From contig DASZMZ010000365.1 of the NCBI GenBank assembly GCA_035551455.1, positions 1 to 64,000 of the forward strand: a stretch of 64,000 nucleotides of DNA. Direction: 5' to 3'. The notes beneath the pieces were generated by a model. That model ran no database searches and was not told the origin of the DNA. It saw only the letters and a program-made list of their open reading frames with translations. The stretch is from Sulfopaludibacter sp035551455 (GTDB taxonomy: Bacteria; Acidobacteriota; Terriglobia; Bryobacterales; Bryobacteraceae). A program made the translations under genes and the position numbers. Numbering within the stretch: the stretch's first letter is position 1; each line of letters begins with the position of its first letter. This document shows, piece by piece, positions 54,699 through 63,480 of the stretch.

Positions 54699-55829
54699 TT
54701 ATCGGGACGCTCGCAAGGTCTGCAAAATGCCGTCCGCTTCCTTCTGCCGCCGTGTCTCATGCAACAGCAGGGCGAAGTTGAACAAGGCGCGCTGCAGCCG
54801 TTGATCCGTCGCGGGCAGTACCACCTTCAGCATCGTCAGCGATTGGCGGCTCAGCCGCTCCGATTCCACATACCGGTGCTCGGCGCGCAGCACCTCCGCC
54901 AGCTCGTTCCGCGCGATCAGCGATTCCACATGATCCTCGCCCAGACTGCCGGCAAAAATCGCCGCCGCCCGCCTGTACAGCTCTTCCGCTCCCGACTCCC
55001 GCGACCGCTCGTGATAGAACGACGCCATGTTCATCAGTCCGCGCGCCACGTCGGGATGCGTCGAGCCCAGCGCTTCCTGCCACATCTCAATGGCCAGCCG
55101 GTAGTTGGCCTCCGCGTCCATGTACTTCGCCTGAAAGCGGCAGGCTTGCGCCAGCGTATTCAGAATCGTCGCCATGAGCGCGTGACGTTCCGGCACGGAC
55201 TGCCGCGCCGTCGCCAGCGCCCGCTGCGCCAGTTCTTCCCCGCGGACGAAGTCGCGCCGCGCATTCGCCGCCGCCGCCAGATTGTTATACAGGACCGCCG
55301 CCGAGGTCCCTTGCGCCGTCCCCGTCATGCCGCCGATCAGAGCCTCGGCCTCCGCGTACCGCTGCTCTTCCATGTAGATCGATGCCAGACAAAGCTGCGC
55401 ATCGTTGCGGTCCTTCTCACGGCCCGTCGAAGTGGCGCGCTCCGCGAGTTGCTCAGCTTTCGTCAGCTCGCCCTGTGTCCGGTACAGCGCCGCCAGGCTG
55501 CAGAGTGTGTGCGAAAAATCGCTGCCCGTTCCGGGGCCCGTCAATTCCATCAGGCGCAGCGCCTCGCGCAATTGCGGCGCGGCCTCGGTATACCGTCCCA
55601 TGGCCCGCAGCGTCTCGCCCAGGTTCGCCGTCACCGCCGCGCGCTCCCTGCCATTGAGCGGCCAGTTCTCCAGCGCCTGCCGGTACAAACGCTCGGCATC
55701 CTGAAATCGACCCGCCCCGTACATCTGCATACCCCTGGCGTTCAATTGCACGCCAGACTCGCTTTCGCCGCCCATACCAGGGCTCGCCGCGAGTATCACC
55801 CAAACCATTGCACCGGACCAAAACCGCAT
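54699..55829 (-). CDS. Secreted TPR-repeat protein
   Basis: A 376-residue protein with a signal peptide (MRFWSGAMVWVILAASPGMGG) and a chain of TPR/Sel1-like units: YGAGRFQDAERLYRQALENW, MGRYTEAAPQLREALRLME, QGELTKAEQLAERA, AKYMDAEANYRLAIEMW and HRYVESERLSRQSLTML. It resembles kinesin-light-chain-type TPR proteins common in Acidobacteria. GGAGGTGCCC precedes the ATG at 55829, which decides the start over longer upstream frames that overlap the oxidoreductase gene. It is divergent from that gene; its partner is unknown. Confidence 0.9.
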   Translation of the reverse strand: MRFWSGAMVWVILAASPGMGGESESGVQLNARGMQMYGAGRFQDAERLYRQALENWPLNGRERAAVTANLGETLRAMGRYTEAAPQLREALRLMELTGPGTGSDFSHTLCSLAALYRTQGELTKAEQLAERATSTGREKDRNDAQLCLASIYMEEQRYAEAEALIGGMTGTAQGTSAAVLYNNLAAAANARRDFVRGEELAQRALATARQSVPERHALMATILNTLAQACRFQAKYMDAEANYRLAIEMWQEALGSTHPDVARGLMNMASFYHERSRESGAEELYRRAAAIFAGSLGEDHVESLIARNELAEVLRAEHRYVESERLSRQSLTMLKVVLPATDQRLQRALFNFALLLHETRRQKEADGILQTLRASR

Positions 55830-55907
55830 GGGCACCTCCGGGAATTCTGGAGATTGTATCCGAAAGTACGCCGGAAAGCGAGCCTCTTCCCCTGCAATAC
55901 TGGAAAC

Positions 55908-56981
55908 ATGAGCGCTACGCCGCCCCTGTTCACTCCATTCACCCTGCGCGGAGTTACCTTCCGCAACCGCATTGCGGTCTCCCCCATGTGCCAGTACTCC
56001 AGCATTGATGGCTTCGCTACCGATTGGCACCTGGTTCACCTGGGCAGCCGCGCCGTCGGGGGCGCCGCTCTCGTCATCGTGGAAGCCACGGCGGTGGAAG
56101 CCCGCGGCCGCATTTCGCCGCAGGATAACGGGATCTGGAAAGATGAGCATGTCCCCATGCTGGCGCGCATCGCCGCCTTCGTTCGCGAACAGGGAGCGGC
56201 GCCCGGAATCCAGTTGGCTCACGCCGGCCGCAAAGCCAGTACGCGCCGCCCCTGGGAAGGCCGCGGCGCCGTTCCCGTGAGCGAAGGCGGCTGGCAGGCG
56301 GTGGCTCCCAGCGCCATTCCGTTTAGCGAGGAGGATCCACTCCCGGCCGAACTATCGAAAGCCGAAATCGCAGGCCTGGTCGACGCCTTCGCCGCCGCCA
56401 CACGCCGCGCCGTCGCCGCCGGATTTCAAGTGGTCGAGATCCACGGCGCGCACGGCTATCTGATGCACGAGTTCCTTTCGCCGCTCAGTAACCAGCGCGC
56501 CGATGAATACGGCGGATCGCTGGAAAATCGCATGCGCTTCGCCTGCGAAGTGACTGAAGCGGTGCGCGCCGCCTGGCCTGCGGAGTTGCCCCTGTTTCTT
56601 CGCATCTCCGCCAGCGATTGGGTGGACGGCGGATGGACCATCGATGATTCCGTCGCACTCGCCAAACGGGTGCGTGAGCTGGGTGTGGACCTCGTGGATT
56701 GCTCCTCCGGCGGACTCTCCCCCGCGCAGAAAATTGAACTGGGCCCCGCCTATCAGGCGCCCTTCGCTGAACGCATCCGCCGCGACGCCGCCATCCCCAC
56801 CGGAGCCGTCGGACTCATCACCTCCGCGCAGCAGGCTAACGAACTCATCCGCGACGGCAAGGCCGACCTCGTCCTCCTCGCGCGCCAGTTCCTTCGCGAT
56901 CCCTATTTCCCGCTCCACGCCGCTCGCGAACTCGGCATCGAGCCCGCGCCCCCCGTACAATACGGCCGCGCGTTCCTTTGA
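55908..56981 (+). CDS. NADH:flavin oxidoreductase, YqjM-like OYE family
   Basis: A 357-residue FMN-dependent ene-reductase of the old yellow enzyme family. The N-terminus PLFTPFTLRGVTFRNRIAVSPMCQYS carries the Cys that tunes the flavin in YqjM-type enzymes. QLAHAGRKAS (substrate His) and IHGAHGYLMHEFLSPLSNQRADEYGGS (His/His pair and signature) follow, then RISASDW and DLVLLARQFLRDPYFP. Length matches YqjM. The ATG at 55908 is the family-like start; the much longer upstream frame covers the antisense TPR gene. It reduces activated C=C bonds; the physiological substrate is unknown. Confidence 0.94.
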   Translation: MSATPPLFTPFTLRGVTFRNRIAVSPMCQYSSIDGFATDWHLVHLGSRAVGGAALVIVEATAVEARGRISPQDNGIWKDEHVPMLARIAAFVREQGAAPGIQLAHAGRKASTRRPWEGRGAVPVSEGGWQAVAPSAIPFSEEDPLPAELSKAEIAGLVDAFAAATRRAVAAGFQVVEIHGAHGYLMHEFLSPLSNQRADEYGGSLENRMRFACEVTEAVRAAWPAELPLFLRISASDWVDGGWTIDDSVALAKRVRELGVDLVDCSSGGLSPAQKIELGPAYQAPFAERIRRDAAIPTGAVGLITSAQQANELIRDGKADLVLLARQFLRDPYFPLHAARELGIEPAPPVQYGRAFL

Positions 56982-57042
56982 GCGCGACAGACCGTCGACT
57001 CCCGTCGTCAATCTCCGCCAGCTATCATAGAAGTCTCCAGGC

Positions 57043-60000
57043 ATGTGGATCGTCCAGCTCGCTTTACGCCGTCCGTATACCTTCGTCATCATGGCGCTGC
57101 TCATCGTCATTTTGGGTGCGATGGCGGCCGTCCGCATGCCCACCGACATTTTCCCCGAGATCAACATCCCCGTGGTCAGTGTCATCTGGAGCTACGGCGG
57201 AGTGTCGCCCGAGGAAATGGCGGAGATCATCACCGTCCGCTCCGAACGCGGCTTCACCATCTCCGTCAACGACATCGAACACCTGGAATCGGAATCGCTC
57301 CAGGGACTCGGCATCATCAAAGTCTTCTTCCACCCTCAGGCCAAAGTGGATGCGGCCGTGTCCCAACTCTCCGCCATGTCCGGCTCGGTGCTGCACTCTC
57401 TGCCCACCGGGATCACGCCGCCCCTGATCCTCCGCTATAACGCCTCCAGCGTACCCATTCTCCAGCTCAGCATTTCCAGCGACACCCTCACGGAGCAGCA
57501 GCTCTACGATTACGGGTACAACTTCATCCGTACCCAGATGGCAACCGTGCAGGGCGCCACCTTCCCTCTGCCCTACGGCGGCCGTCCCCGCCAGGTTTCG
57601 GTGGATCTGGACCCACAGGCGCTCTACGCCCAGGGCCTCTCCGCCGACGATGTTTCCCGCGCCATCAACACGCAGTCGCTCGTCCTGCCCTCCGGCTCCG
57701 TCAAAATCGGCGCGCAGGAATATACGGTCAAGCTGAATAGCGCTCCGCAAATCGTGGCCGCCTTCAATCGCCTGCCCATCCGCCAGAAGGCCAACGGCGC
57801 CACCGTCTTCGTCGGCGACGTCGCCCATGTGCGCGATGGCTACGCCGTGCAGACCAACATCGTCCGCCACAATGGCGCGCGCGCGGCCCTGCTCACCGTG
57901 CTGAAGAACGGCGGATCCTCCACGCTCGACATCGTCTCCCGCATCAAAGAAATTCTGCCGCGCATTCGCTCCACCCTGCCCGCCGCGCTGAACCTGAAGC
58001 TGATGTTCGACCAGTCCATCTTCGTGCGCGCCGCCATCCGCGGTGTTCTGCGGGAAGCCACCATCGCCGCCCTCCTCACCGGCCTCATGATCCTGCTGTT
58101 CCTCGGCAGTTGGCGCAGCACCATCGTGGTCTGCGTCTCCATTCCGCTGTCGATCCTCACCTCGCTCGCCGTGTTGAATCTCATGGGCGAGACCATCAAC
58201 GTGATGACCCTCGGCGGCCTCGCCCTCGCCGTCGGAATTCTGGTGGACGACGCCACGGTCGAAATCGAAAACATCCATCGCAATCTGGGGCAGGGCAAAG
58301 GCATCCTGCAGGCCATTCTCGATGGCGCCATGCAGATCGCCACTCCGGCCTTCGTCTCCACTCTCTGCATCTGCATTGTCTTCGTGCCCGTTATTTTCCT
58401 CACCGGCGCAGCCCGCTACCTCTTCGAACCGCTCGCGCTGGCTGTCGTGCTGGCCATCGGCGCATCGTATCTGCTCTCCCGCACGCTGGTTCCCACCATG
58501 GTCCGTTACCTCCTCGCCGCCGAAGTCGAGCGGTACGCCAGCGGTGAAGAGGGTGCCATCGATGAGCCGGCGCACGGCTTCTTCGGCAGCATTCATCACG
58601 GCTTCCAGGCGCAGTTTGAAAACATGCGCCGCGGCTATCGCGGCCTGCTGGCTTCGGCTCTGGCCCATCGCAAACTGCTGGCCGCCGGCTTCGCTCTCAT
58701 CTGCCTCGCCTGTTTCAGCCTCATCCCTTTCCTCGGCCAGGACTTTTTCCCGCAGGTGGACGCCGGCCAAATCCGCCTCCACGTGCGCGCCCCCGCCGGC
58801 ACTCGCATCGAAGAGACCGAGCGGTATTTCGCCGCCGTCGAAAATCGCATCCGCGGCATCATCCCACCGGCCGAACTCACCGATATGCTCGACAATATCG
58901 GCCTGCCGTATTCCGGCTTCAACATCGCCATGAGCGATTCGGCCACCATCGGCGAATTCGACGGCGAGATTCTGGTCTCGCTCCGTCCCGGTGAACACCG
59001 TTCCACCTGGGAATACATCCGCACCCTCCGCGAGACTCTCAATCACGAGTTCCCCGCGCTCACTTTCTTCTTCCAGCCCGCCGACATCGTGGGCCAGATC
59101 CTGAACTTCGGCCTGCCCGCACCCATCGACGTGCAGGTAATGGGACCGCTCGGCAATGCCAAGGCCAACTACGCCATGGCCCGCCGCATCGAAGCCCGCA
59201 TGGCGCGGATTCCCGGCGCAGTCGACGTGCATACTCACCAGGTGGTCAACGTGCCGGAACTGCTCTTCAATGTCGATCGGACCCGCGCCCAGCAACTCGG
59301 ACTCTCGCAGCAGGACGTGGCCAACAGTCTGCTGATTTCGCTCTCTTCCAGCACCCAGATCGCGCCCAACTATTGGATCGACCCGCGCAACAGCGTCGAC
59401 TACCCCGTCTCTGTGATGACTCCCCAGTTCCGCGTGAATTCCACATCCGAATTGCTCCGCACGCCCATCCATTCGGGCACGCGGACCACCCCGCAACTCC
59501 TCACCAACGTAGGCAGCCTGGAGCGCGATACCACCGCCAGCGTGGTCAACCATTACGATGTCCAGCCGCTCTACGACGTGTACGCCAACGTGCAGGATCG
59601 CGACCTCGGGTCCGTGGCGAAGGATGTGGACGCCGTCATTCGCGAGTACACTCCCAAGCTTGCCAAGGGCAGTTTCGTTGAGACGCGCGGTCAGGTTTCC
59701 ACCATGCGCAGTTCCTTCATCGGGCTGGGCGTGGGACTCATCTTCGCCGTCGTGCTGGTCTACTTCGTGATGGTGGTCAACTTCCAGTCGTGGCTGGATC
59801 CCTTCATCATTCTGATGGCGCTGCCCGGCGCTCTGGCGGGCATTGTACTGATGCTCTTCGTCACACAGACCACGCTCAACGTGCCCTCTCTGATGGGCGC
59901 GATCATGAGCATCGGAGTGGCCACTGCCAATAGCATTCTGCTGGTGAATTTCGCCAACGACCTGCGCGAGACCGGCGCAGACGCGGTCACGGCCGCGCTC

Positions 60001-60240
60001 GAAGCCGGCTTCACCCGTCTGCGCCCCGTGGTGATGACGGCGCTCGCTATGATCGTCGGCATGCTGCCCATGGCGCTCGGCTACGGCGAAGGCGGCGAGC
60101 AGAACGCGCCGCTCGGCCGCGCCGTAATCGGCGGCCTGCTGCTGGCCACTATTGCTACGCTATTCTTTGTGCCCGTCGTTTATAGCGTCCTGCGCCGCAA
60201 TCCACCCCGCTACGGCAGAAAGGCCGAGGTGGAACTGTAA
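57043..60240 (+). CDS. RND family efflux transporter permease
   Basis: A 1065-residue inner-membrane RND pump subunit. The opening RRPYTFVIMALLIVILGAMAAVRMPTDIFPEI is the family start and is followed by a porter domain, six helices, a second porter domain (FFPQVDAGQIRLHVRAP) and six helices. The proton-relay Asp pair of AcrB is kept as Asp402-Asp403 in GILVDDATVEIENIHRN. The Lys of TM10 (K940 in AcrB) is replaced by Ala962 in GVATANSILL, so proton coupling differs from AcrB. The stop overlaps the ATG of the adaptor gene. Cargo is unknown; no outer-membrane factor is nearby. Confidence 0.94.
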   Translation: MWIVQLALRRPYTFVIMALLIVILGAMAAVRMPTDIFPEINIPVVSVIWSYGGVSPEEMAEIITVRSERGFTISVNDIEHLESESLQGLGIIKVFFHPQAKVDAAVSQLSAMSGSVLHSLPTGITPPLILRYNASSVPILQLSISSDTLTEQQLYDYGYNFIRTQMATVQGATFPLPYGGRPRQVSVDLDPQALYAQGLSADDVSRAINTQSLVLPSGSVKIGAQEYTVKLNSAPQIVAAFNRLPIRQKANGATVFVGDVAHVRDGYAVQTNIVRHNGARAALLTVLKNGGSSTLDIVSRIKEILPRIRSTLPAALNLKLMFDQSIFVRAAIRGVLREATIAALLTGLMILLFLGSWRSTIVVCVSIPLSILTSLAVLNLMGETINVMTLGGLALAVGILVDDATVEIENIHRNLGQGKGILQAILDGAMQIATPAFVSTLCICIVFVPVIFLTGAARYLFEPLALAVVLAIGASYLLSRTLVPTMVRYLLAAEVERYASGEEGAIDEPAHGFFGSIHHGFQAQFENMRRGYRGLLASALAHRKLLAAGFALICLACFSLIPFLGQDFFPQVDAGQIRLHVRAPAGTRIEETERYFAAVENRIRGIIPPAELTDMLDNIGLPYSGFNIAMSDSATIGEFDGEILVSLRPGEHRSTWEYIRTLRETLNHEFPALTFFFQPADIVGQILNFGLPAPIDVQVMGPLGNAKANYAMARRIEARMARIPGAVDVHTHQVVNVPELLFNVDRTRAQQLGLSQQDVANSLLISLSSSTQIAPNYWIDPRNSVDYPVSVMTPQFRVNSTSELLRTPIHSGTRTTPQLLTNVGSLERDTTASVVNHYDVQPLYDVYANVQDRDLGSVAKDVDAVIREYTPKLAKGSFVETRGQVSTMRSSFIGLGVGLIFAVVLVYFVMVVNFQSWLDPFIILMALPGALAGIVLMLFVTQTTLNVPSLMGAIMSIGVATANSILLVNFANDLRETGADAVTAALEAGFTRLRPVVMTALAMIVGMLPMALGYGEGGEQNAPLGRAVIGGLLLATIATLFFVPVVYSVLRRNPPRYGRKAEVEL

Positions 60241-61469
60241 TGGAGCGGAAGGCCGGCAGTCGTCCCATCCTCGTGTTTTTTGCGGTGCTCGCCGTTCTCA
60301 TCGCGACGGCGATTGTTGCCGGACTGCTGCCCCGCCTCTCGCGTCAAAAGGGCCTCTTGGCGGCCGCCGAGGAAGTCTCCGCCCGCAAACCCGTGGTCAT
60401 CGCTTCCCCTGCCCACCTGGCCGCCGCGAAGGACACGATCGATCTCCCCGGCGACCTGCAGCCCATCGTCGAATCGGCCATCTTCGCCCGCGCCGATGGC
60501 TTCCTGCGCACTCGCTCAGTCGATATCGGCGACCATGTGAAGACCGGCCAGTTGATGGCGGAAATCGAAACCCCGGAGCTCGATCAGCAGATCGGCATGG
60601 CCCACGCCGTCCTGGCGCAATCGCAATCCGCGCTCAAGGAACTCGAGGCCGATATCACGCTCTCGAAGGCCAATTTGAATCTGTCGAAGGCCACGCTGGA
60701 TCGCTGGCAGCGCCTGTCCGATAAGGGCGTGGTCTCCCGCCAGGAGCGCGAGGAAAAGCAGGCCGATTTCGCCGTCAAGCAGGCACAGACAGAAAAGGCC
60801 GAAGCCACCCTGGCCACCGCGCACGATACCATTCACGGCAATGAATCCAACCTGGCGCGGCTTGAACAGCTCAAGGCATTTTCGCGCGTCACCGCCCCGT
60901 TCGACGGCATCGTCACCGCGCGCAATGTGGATGTCGGCACGCTGATCAACGCCGGCAATGGAGGCGCCACGCGCGAGATGTTCCGCGTGGCCCGCATTGA
61001 GCCGCTGCGCATTTTCGTGAACGTGCCGCAGAGTTATGTGGAGGAGATGCACAACGGCCAAAGCGCCGAACTGCGCGTGCAGGAGCGTGCCGGTCAGGTC
61101 TTCCCGGCGCGCGTCACCAACATCTCCAGTTCGCTCGATGCCACGTCCCGCTCCATGCTGGTGATTCTGGAAACGCCCAACCCCGGCGCAGCTCTGTTTC
61201 CCGGAATGTATGCGCAGGTGCGCTTCGCCGGCTCCAAGCCGCGGCCCACGCTGCGCGTTCCCGGCGACACCGTGATGATGGACAAGAACGGAGCCCGCGT
61301 CGCGGTCGTCGGGCCGGATCACATCGTGCACTTCCACAGCGTGATCATCGGGCAGGATCTCGGCTCCGAAATCGAAGTCATCTCCGGGATTGCCGATGGC
61401 GATTTGGTGGTTTCTAATCCCAGCGACGCCGTCCAGGAAAATGCGCACGTCGACGTCCGCGCGAGGTAG
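60240..61469 (+). CDS. RND efflux periplasmic adaptor (MFP)
   Basis: A 409-residue membrane fusion protein linking the RND permease to an outer-membrane channel. One N-terminal helix (ILVFFAVLAVLIATAIVAGLL) anchors it. The lipoyl-like halves (SVDIGDHVKTGQLMAEIETPELDQQ and FDGIVTARNVDVGTLINAG) flank an alpha-helical hairpin at about residues 125-205, followed by beta-barrel and membrane-proximal domains. The ATG at 60240 overlaps the permease stop by one base. The permease-first gene order is the reverse of the usual one. Together they form an incomplete tripartite pump in this window. Confidence 0.94.
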   Translation: MERKAGSRPILVFFAVLAVLIATAIVAGLLPRLSRQKGLLAAAEEVSARKPVVIASPAHLAAAKDTIDLPGDLQPIVESAIFARADGFLRTRSVDIGDHVKTGQLMAEIETPELDQQIGMAHAVLAQSQSALKELEADITLSKANLNLSKATLDRWQRLSDKGVVSRQEREEKQADFAVKQAQTEKAEATLATAHDTIHGNESNLARLEQLKAFSRVTAPFDGIVTARNVDVGTLINAGNGGATREMFRVARIEPLRIFVNVPQSYVEEMHNGQSAELRVQERAGQVFPARVTNISSSLDATSRSMLVILETPNPGAALFPGMYAQVRFAGSKPRPTLRVPGDTVMMDKNGARVAVVGPDHIVHFHSVIIGQDLGSEIEVISGIADGDLVVSNPSDAVQENAHVDVRAR

Positions 61470-61474
61470 ATGAT

Positions 61475-61864
61475 ATGGCTGCTCTGACGGCAATTTCGCC
61501 CTTCTTCATCGTCAGCGATGTGGAGCGGACGATCGCGTTTTACCGCGACAGGCTTGGCTTTGAGATCAGGTTCCAGGAGCCGGAGCAGAGTCCCTTTTTC
61601 GCCATCGTGGGCCGTGACGGAGCCCAGCTTTTCGTGAAGTCCGATGAGGGCACCGAGCCCCAGCCGAATGCCAGCCGCAATCCCGAAATGAAGTGGGATG
61701 CCTTTGTGTATGCCCCGGACCCCGATGCGGTGGCCCTCGAGTTCGCCGCCAATGGCGTGACCTTCCACCAGGAATTGAAGGACACCTCCGAGGGTCTGCG
61801 CGGCTTCGAGATCCGCGACCCCGATGGCTACATCCTGTTCTTCGGTCGAGTGGCCCAGCCTTAG
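61475..61864 (+). CDS. VOC family (glyoxalase-like) protein
   Basis: A 129-residue vicinal-oxygen-chelate fold protein. Two beta-alpha-beta units are visible: SPFFIVSDVERTIAFYRDRLGFEIRF in the first half and GLRGFEIRDPDGYILFFGR in the second, ending with the metal-binding-type Glu region. Such proteins include glyoxalases, dioxygenases and bleomycin-binding proteins, and the function cannot be assigned. It starts five bases after the RND adaptor stop, so it is likely co-transcribed with the pump. It overlaps the convergent next gene by four bases. Confidence 0.9.
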   Translation: MAALTAISPFFIVSDVERTIAFYRDRLGFEIRFQEPEQSPFFAIVGRDGAQLFVKSDEGTEPQPNASRNPEMKWDAFVYAPDPDAVALEFAANGVTFHQELKDTSEGLRGFEIRDPDGYILFFGRVAQP

Positions 61865-63117
61865 CGCGGATGGCGTCTGGCCGGCTCGGCGTTTTCCGGC
61901 AGCGTGATCACTCCGTAATAGCGCGCCATCCAATAGGGCAGTAGATAGTCGATTCCTGCTGTCTCCACCACCCCTGACCCGCCGCCGGAAAGTTGATAGG
62001 GATCCAGTTGCCACAGGAAGTCCGAGGGCGGCCGTTCCGCCACCGGGACCGGGTCGCAGGCCTCATTCACATTTCCGCACGTCGGAAGCTTTCCCGCCAA
62101 ATCCACGAAGACGTCAGTGCGAGGTCGCGTCAGCCACTCGTCCAAAGCCGCACGAGTATCGGTATCTCGCGCGATATTAGGACCGTGCAGTCCCCGGTCG
62201 ATCATGTTGAAGTGCGCGTTGTGGTGCGAAATGGTGGCGGCGCGGATGGCCGCATAGCCTGTCTCGTAATACGTCAGCGCCGACGAAGGTCCCTGCAGCC
62301 GGATCAGGTTGAACATGTTGATGAAGTCGAGATTGAATTTGAAGTAGGAGCTTTGATTGTTCGACGCATCCACCTGGAGCGGCGCCGGGCTCACCACTGC
62401 CAGCGTTCCCGCCTGGCTGGCATAGTCGCTGCTGAAGGCTTGCGGATTCACATGCTGCCCAATCTGCAGCAGCGTCAACTGTTCGTCGGGCCGGATCAGA
62501 AAGGTCGTGCTCACGGAGAAGTTGGGCAGCAATACGGTCCACAAATTGCCCGATAGATTCTTGATCATCCGCGTCGCCAGGGAGGATATGGAGGCCCGAA
62601 TCGTCGCGTCCGTCACCAGATCGTACGCCGCGCCCAAGCCGAAGAAAACCCCGCAATACTGGTCCCGCGAGGTGTTGCCCACCCATAGCCACGCCTTCCC
62701 GTTCACCGTCGCGTGATAGATTCCGTTGCCCGATTCCTGGCTGGAGATCGACGCCGCGTACGGCGAATCGGCGGGTATCGCGCACCGCGCCAGAACGTCC
62801 GACCCCGTGATGTTCACCAACTGCGTCAGTCCGTTGAGCGCCCCCTGCAAGTTGGCGAGCGCGTCGGCGCTGCCGGTCACCTTGTAGCGGAACGCCTCCG
62901 CCGCCAGATAGTGGCCCGTCCACAGAGCCGAATCGCCGCAGCGCGTGTAGTCCACAATCGTGCCGGGGCTGCCCTGCGCAAAAATCGGATTCATCACCGT
63001 GCCGTAAGGCACGTGCCGCGCCTGCAGCGTGGCGTCAATCGCCAGAGCGTCTTTTTCCGCTGCGTGGAAGGAAAAAACCGAAAACCCCAAAAGCAGAAGG
63101 ACCCGGGGATACATCAT
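61861..63117 (-). CDS. Secreted protein of unknown function
   Basis: A 418-residue protein with a signal peptide (MMYPRVLLLLGFSVFSFHA). The mature part has repeated helix-rich segments (ALWTGHYLAAEAFRYKVTGSADALANLQGAL, FGLGAAYDLVTDATIRASISSLATRMIKN, FKFNLDFINMFNLIRLQG) that suggest an (alpha/alpha)-barrel, as in many glycan-active lyases and hydrolases, and a C-terminal CGNVNEACDPVP with two cysteines. No named family is recognised. It is divergent from the PadR gene with 63 bases between the starts, so that regulator could control it. Confidence 0.75.
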   Translation of the reverse strand: MMYPRVLLLLGFSVFSFHAAEKDALAIDATLQARHVPYGTVMNPIFAQGSPGTIVDYTRCGDSALWTGHYLAAEAFRYKVTGSADALANLQGALNGLTQLVNITGSDVLARCAIPADSPYAASISSQESGNGIYHATVNGKAWLWVGNTSRDQYCGVFFGLGAAYDLVTDATIRASISSLATRMIKNLSGNLWTVLLPNFSVSTTFLIRPDEQLTLLQIGQHVNPQAFSSDYASQAGTLAVVSPAPLQVDASNNQSSYFKFNLDFINMFNLIRLQGPSSALTYYETGYAAIRAATISHHNAHFNMIDRGLHGPNIARDTDTRAALDEWLTRPRTDVFVDLAGKLPTCGNVNEACDPVPVAERPPSDFLWQLDPYQLSGGGSGVVETAGIDYLLPYWMARYYGVITLPENAEPARRHPR

Positions 63118-63141
63118 GCTGCTCCTATTCTAAGATTCCTC

Positions 63142-63174
63142 TTGACTACCCTATGTAGCAGTGATACATATATA
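63142..63174. promoter_or_regulatory. Possible PadR operator and promoter
   Basis: TATGTA (63152-63157) and TACATA (63165-63170) form an inverted repeat. It resembles the ATGT-N8-ACAT operators described for PadR-family repressors, with one extra base in the middle (N9). A TTGACT at 63142-63147 lies 17 bases before TACATA, so the operator would overlap a plus-strand promoter ending just before the padR start at 63181. Autoregulation is a reasonable inference. Confidence 0.5.
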
Positions 63175-63180
63175 GCGAGA

Positions 63181-63474
63181 ATGGCTGACCTGAGTTACGT
63201 TTCGTCCCTGGTGCTGCACGCGATTGCCAGCGGCCAGGGGTATGGGTTCCAAATCATGGAAGCCGCCGGACTGCCCAGCGGCACCGTTTATCCGGCCCTC
63301 CGCAAACTGGAGAAGGCCAAGCTGATCCGCTCGCAGTGGGAGCATGCCGCCATAGCCCGCGCGGGCCAGCGGCCGCCCCGCCGTTATTACCAGATCACCG
63401 CCGAAGCCGAACCTGCCCTGGCAGCCGCCGCCCTGAAATATCGGCTGCCGGAGTTCACGCCCAAGGAGTCCTGA
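63181..63474 (+). CDS. PadR family transcriptional regulator
   Basis: A 97-residue PadR-type winged-helix repressor without the longer C-terminal domain (PadR-s2 subgroup). The wing-helix region reads SSLVLHAIASGQGYGFQIMEAAGLPSGTVYPALRKLEKAKLIRSQWEH, followed by PPRRYYQITAEAEPAL. The ATG at 63181 is directly followed by family sequence; a longer upstream frame covers the antisense gene. Such short PadRs in Acidobacteria usually precede a membrane or permease gene, and one follows after six bases. An operator-like inverted repeat lies upstream. Confidence 0.92.
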   Translation: MADLSYVSSLVLHAIASGQGYGFQIMEAAGLPSGTVYPALRKLEKAKLIRSQWEHAAIARAGQRPPRRYYQITAEAEPALAAAALKYRLPEFTPKES

Positions 63475-63480
63475 AATTCC

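Noticed and set aside
54594..55907. N-terminal extension of the OYE oxidoreductase
   Set aside because: It covers the antisense TPR gene and is Arg/His-rich; the family starts at the ATG at 55908.
57064..59553. 829-residue open frame on the minus strand
   Set aside because: Fully antisense to the RND permease, with Gly/Glu/Asp/His-rich low-complexity composition typical of shadow frames in GC-rich DNA.
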